7,837 bases of DNA from Microbacteriaceae bacterium (GTDB lineage: Bacteria; Actinomycetota; Actinomycetes; Actinomycetales; Microbacteriaceae). Positions 6,281 through 7,837 of this stretch are shown piece after piece (the first letter of the stretch is position 1; each line of letters opens with the position of its first letter). The stretch spans positions 1 through 7,837 of the forward strand of contig JAJAZI010000259.1 in NCBI GenBank assembly GCA_026785785.1, in the 5' to 3' direction. A program made the position numbers and the translations under genes. Under the pieces are notes generated by a model. It saw nothing but the letters and a program-made list of their open reading frames with translations, was not told the DNA's origin and did no database searches.

Positions 6281-6486
6281 TTACTTCCCGCTAGCCCGGA
6301 TGCCCCCGAGCCCGTCGACGCGCTCGAGCACCCTCCCCGGAGAGCCGCAAGCTGGGTTCCCGCATCGCTGCAAGTGCCCGCCGGGGGCTGCGAATTGCAC
6401 CTCGTGGCCGCCGCGCGCGAGCAGTGCGCCGAGTGAGCCACCGATCGCCCCGGCCCCTATGATCCCGAGCGCAGCAATGGCAGCAT
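6281..6486 (-). pseudogene. Truncated, frameshifted ketopantoate-reductase-like (PanE/ApbA) gene remnant
   Basis: Read on the minus strand from about 6478, the peptide is IAALGIIGAGAIGGSLGA followed by LLARGGHEVQFAAPGGHL. This is a Rossmann NAD(P)-binding beta-alpha-beta with GAGAIGG, matching the N-terminus of the PanE/ApbA family ('IGAGAIGGxxGALLARAGHxVxFxARGxHL'). The expected ATG exists at 6486-6484 with GGGAAG upstream, but two extra bases (6483-6482) put it out of frame with the Rossmann segment; in its own frame it stops after nine codons. After GGHLQ the sequence runs within about 20 residues into LERVDGLGGIRASGK and TAA (6283-6281), whereas an intact PanE would be about 300 residues, so most of the gene has been deleted. 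The tail matches the end of the minus-strand gene at the right edge of the window. Family assignment rests on the Rossmann motif alone and another dinucleotide-binding reductase is possible. Confidence 0.65.
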
Positions 6487-6514
6487 CGCGCTTCCCGTAG
6501 ACGGGTAATACTAC

Positions 6515-6543
6515 TGGCGGAGAGGAGCAGGATTCACTAAAAT
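6515..6543 (+). promoter_or_regulatory. Probable promoter of the SGNH hydrolase gene
   Basis: TAAAAT at 6538-6543 matches five of six -10 consensus bases and stands out in this GC-rich context. The sequence 17 bases upstream (TGGCGG, 6515-6520) is a poor -35. Transcription would start near 6550, about 10 bases before the ribosome site AAGGAG at 6560-6565. TAATAC at 6506-6511 is an alternative -10. The promoter lies just beyond the start of the oppositely oriented remnant. Confidence 0.45.
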
Positions 6544-6571
6544 CGCGGCACCCGAAAGCAAGGAGCGCACC

Positions 6572-7507
6572 GTGCGAGCGACCCGGCCCCTCACCCCCGA
6601 ATCAGCATCGGCATCCGGCGCGACCGGCCGCACCCGACGCCCTCGCGGCACCGTCGCCGCGATCGCCCTCGCGCTTGCGCTCGTCGTCACCGGATCGCCG
6701 CTCGCGGCCAACGCTGCGAAGCCGACGAGCCCGCCCAGCGGCGGGGGAGGCGGTACCACTGCCGAACTCGCCATCCCCAAGGCGATGGCCGCCGCCGGCG
6801 ACTCCATCTCGATCGCCACCAACCACAGCCTCGCCTGCACCGTCTTCGGCGGGTGCGCCTCGGCATCATGGACGACGGGCTCGAACACGAGCGTTGACAG
6901 CCACTTCTTGCGACTGAAGGACTACAACAGTCGCCTCGCCACGAGGAACGCCGCCTTCAGTGGCGCGACCATGGCGAGCCTCAACGGGCAGTTCGCGAGC
7001 ATCCTCGCCGGCGGCTACCGGCCCGGCTACGTCACCGTCCTCATCGGCGCCAACGACCTCTGCGGCACGAGCCTGACGGACACCGCTACCTTCCGCACGC
7101 AGTTCCAGACGGCGATGACCAATCTTTACGTGACATCTCCCGGCAGCTCAGTGCTCGTCGCGTCGATCCCCGACCTCAAGCGCCTCCACGACCTCTTGAG
7201 GACCAATACCAGCGCGCTCTCGGCGTGGGACCGGTACGACGTCTGCCCGCTCATGCTCACCGCGGGCATCGACCAGACGCCGGTGATTCAGCGGCAGGCC
7301 GAGTTCAACCAAGTGCTGCGAGAGGTCTGCGCCTCGTTCGTCAGCGCGGCAACGCCGAACCGGTGCCGCTTCGACGGCGGCGCCGTGTTCAACACCGACT
7401 TCATCGCCAGCGATGTGTCGACCGTCGACTACTTCCACCCCTCCGCCGCGGGCCAGAAGAAGCTTTCGACGATCGCGTGGGCGGCCTCCTTCTGGCCGGC
7501 CCGCTGA
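6572..7507 (+). CDS. Secreted SGNH/GDSL-family hydrolase
   Basis: 311-residue exported esterase/lipase-like hydrolase. GTG 6572 is preceded by AAGGAG (6560-6565) with six bases of spacing. Residues 1-27 are polar and basic, 28-44 hydrophobic, and A46-N47-A48 fits signal-peptidase cleavage, so Sec export is likely; the paired Arg at 22-23 lacks a full Tat motif. A Pro/Gly-rich linker (50-62) follows. SGNH blocks in order are AGDSIS with catalytic Ser78, a block II Gly in AFSGATM, GAND (159-162) with the block III Asn161, and DYFHPS with Asp286 and His289 of the triad. Six cysteines (89, 95, 164, 225, 253, 265) in the mature part suggest up to three disulfides, as expected outside the cell. The substrate (lipid, acetylated polysaccharide or other ester) cannot be told from sequence. 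It stands alone between two minus-strand relatives of one gene and is not linked to the acid-sugar operon. Confidence 0.88.
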   Translation: MRATRPLTPESASASGATGRTRRPRGTVAAIALALALVVTGSPLAANAAKPTSPPSGGGGGTTAELAIPKAMAAAGDSISIATNHSLACTVFGGCASASWTTGSNTSVDSHFLRLKDYNSRLATRNAAFSGATMASLNGQFASILAGGYRPGYVTVLIGANDLCGTSLTDTATFRTQFQTAMTNLYVTSPGSSVLVASIPDLKRLHDLLRTNTSALSAWDRYDVCPLMLTAGIDQTPVIQRQAEFNQVLREVCASFVSAATPNRCRFDGGAVFNTDFIASDVSTVDYFHPSAAGQKKLSTIAWAASFWPAR

Positions 7508-7560
7508 GTCAGATGCGGGCCGGAGACATCCGCAAAGCTCCTCTGAGGTGGTGCTGTCCG

Positions 7561-7637
7561 CCGAACCGCTCGCGAGAGTACGCGAATTGGCTGCTGAGAG
7601 AGGCTCGGAGCAGCCAAATCGCGTACTTTCAGCGCAG
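7561..7637. repeat. Palindromic repeat element, copy 1
   Basis: The 22-base arm 7574-7595 (beginning gagagtacgcga) is nearly the reverse complement of 7609-7630, around a 13-base loop (7596-7608). The arms differ at the central A/T position and at one base near the end where the pair is G-T, which still pairs as G-U in RNA. With its flanks the unit is 77 bases and matches copy 2 at about 71 of 77 positions. It lies between the ends of two convergent genes, so it could fold as a bidirectional terminator or be a REP-like dispersed element. No long T-run follows. Confidence 0.85.
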
Positions 7638-7672
7638 TCCCCATGTTTGCTTGGTGGCTCCGTGCCCCCTTA

Positions 7673-7749
7673 CCGAACCCCTCGCGAGAGTACGCGAATT
7701 GGCTGCTGAGAGCCGCCCGGAGCAGCCAAATCGCGTACTCTCAGCGCGG
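7673..7749. repeat. Palindromic repeat element, copy 2
   Basis: Left arm 7686-7707 and right arm 7721-7742 form a 22-base inverted repeat with a single internal mismatch and a 13-base loop (7708-7720). The copy lies in the same orientation as copy 1, offset by 112 bases, with 35 unrelated bases (7638-7672) between the units. Most differences between the copies fall in the loop, while the arms are almost unchanged, which suggests the fold is what is kept. Confidence 0.85.
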
Positions 7750-7787
7750 CGACGGCCCCAACACACCAGTCGGCGACGCCTCGGCGC

Positions 7788-7837
7788 CTACTTTCCGCTA
7801 GCCCCGCTGCCGTCAAGACCACCGATGCGCTCGAGCG
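7788..7837 (-). CDS. 3' end of a minus-strand gene related to the 6281-6486 remnant, start off the window
   Basis: On the minus strand the window opens with LERIGGLDGSGASGK and stops at TAG (7790-7788). The last 15 residues align with LERVDGLGGIRASGK of the remnant. The two 50-base ends agree at 38 of 50 positions; half of the 12 differences fall at third codon positions, as expected for related coding sequence. If the relationship holds, this is the intact or longer partner and may be a PanE/ApbA-like reductase, but nothing in these 15 residues shows the function. Its 3' end converges on the SGNH gene across the two palindromes. Confidence 0.55.
   Translation of the reverse strand, partial: LERIGGLDGSGASGK

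Noticed and set aside
7413..7709. 98-codon plus-strand open frame running from the hydrolase gene through the palindromes
   Set aside because: The first part is an out-of-frame reading of the hydrolase and the rest is palindrome; the two repeat copies fall in different frames, so no protein is being conserved.
7561..7749. CRISPR array or integron attC sites
   Set aside because: Only two copies, each itself a long palindrome with 35 bases between; no cas or integrase gene and no attC-type end motifs.

Overview
The window comes from a high-GC actinobacterium. Dense GC-rich coding, GTG starts, TANNNT-type -10 boxes and the frequent 'ggatgcc' codon context suggest a member of the Microbacteriaceae, but this is an inference from composition and no marker gene confirms it.

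Left part (1-1456): the C-terminal part of a gene that joins an ADP-ribosylglycohydrolase (DraG-like) domain to a dual-specificity/tyrosine phosphatase domain with a clear HCX5R signature. About 530 bases without an intact gene follow. Within them is the decayed C-terminal part of a NYN-domain protein, which continues in a second frame after a frameshift. The end of this stretch holds a strong sigma70-type promoter with a GTAC-rich palindromic operator.

Centre (1457-5806): a compact four-gene operon consisting of a KdgT-family acid-sugar permease, a DUF1537 four-carbon acid sugar kinase (DtnK-like), a PdxA2-type 4-phosphate dehydrogenase and a GntR/HutC regulator. The genes overlap by 4 bases or are separated by 19 and 3 bases. 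Together they fit uptake of a four-carbon sugar acid, phosphorylation at C4, and oxidative decarboxylation to dihydroxyacetone phosphate. D-threonate is the best guess because the kinase is paired with PdxA2. The regulator probably represses its own operon at the palindrome next to the transcription start.

Right part (5807-7837): a small two-helix membrane protein that is probably translated from a leaderless mRNA; a minus-strand remnant of a ketopantoate-reductase-like (PanE/ApbA) Rossmann gene; a secreted SGNH/GDSL hydrolase; two near-identical 77-base palindromic elements; and the last 15 codons of a minus-strand gene running off the right edge. That edge gene has the same C-terminal tail as the Rossmann remnant, so the SGNH gene appears to be flanked by two related minus-strand genes, the left one decayed.

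No tRNA, rRNA, CRISPR array or transposase gene was seen. The less ordinary parts are the hydrolase-phosphatase fusion, the two gene remnants, the paired palindromes, and the 12-base tandem repeat and 17-base duplicated motif at the permease/kinase junction.
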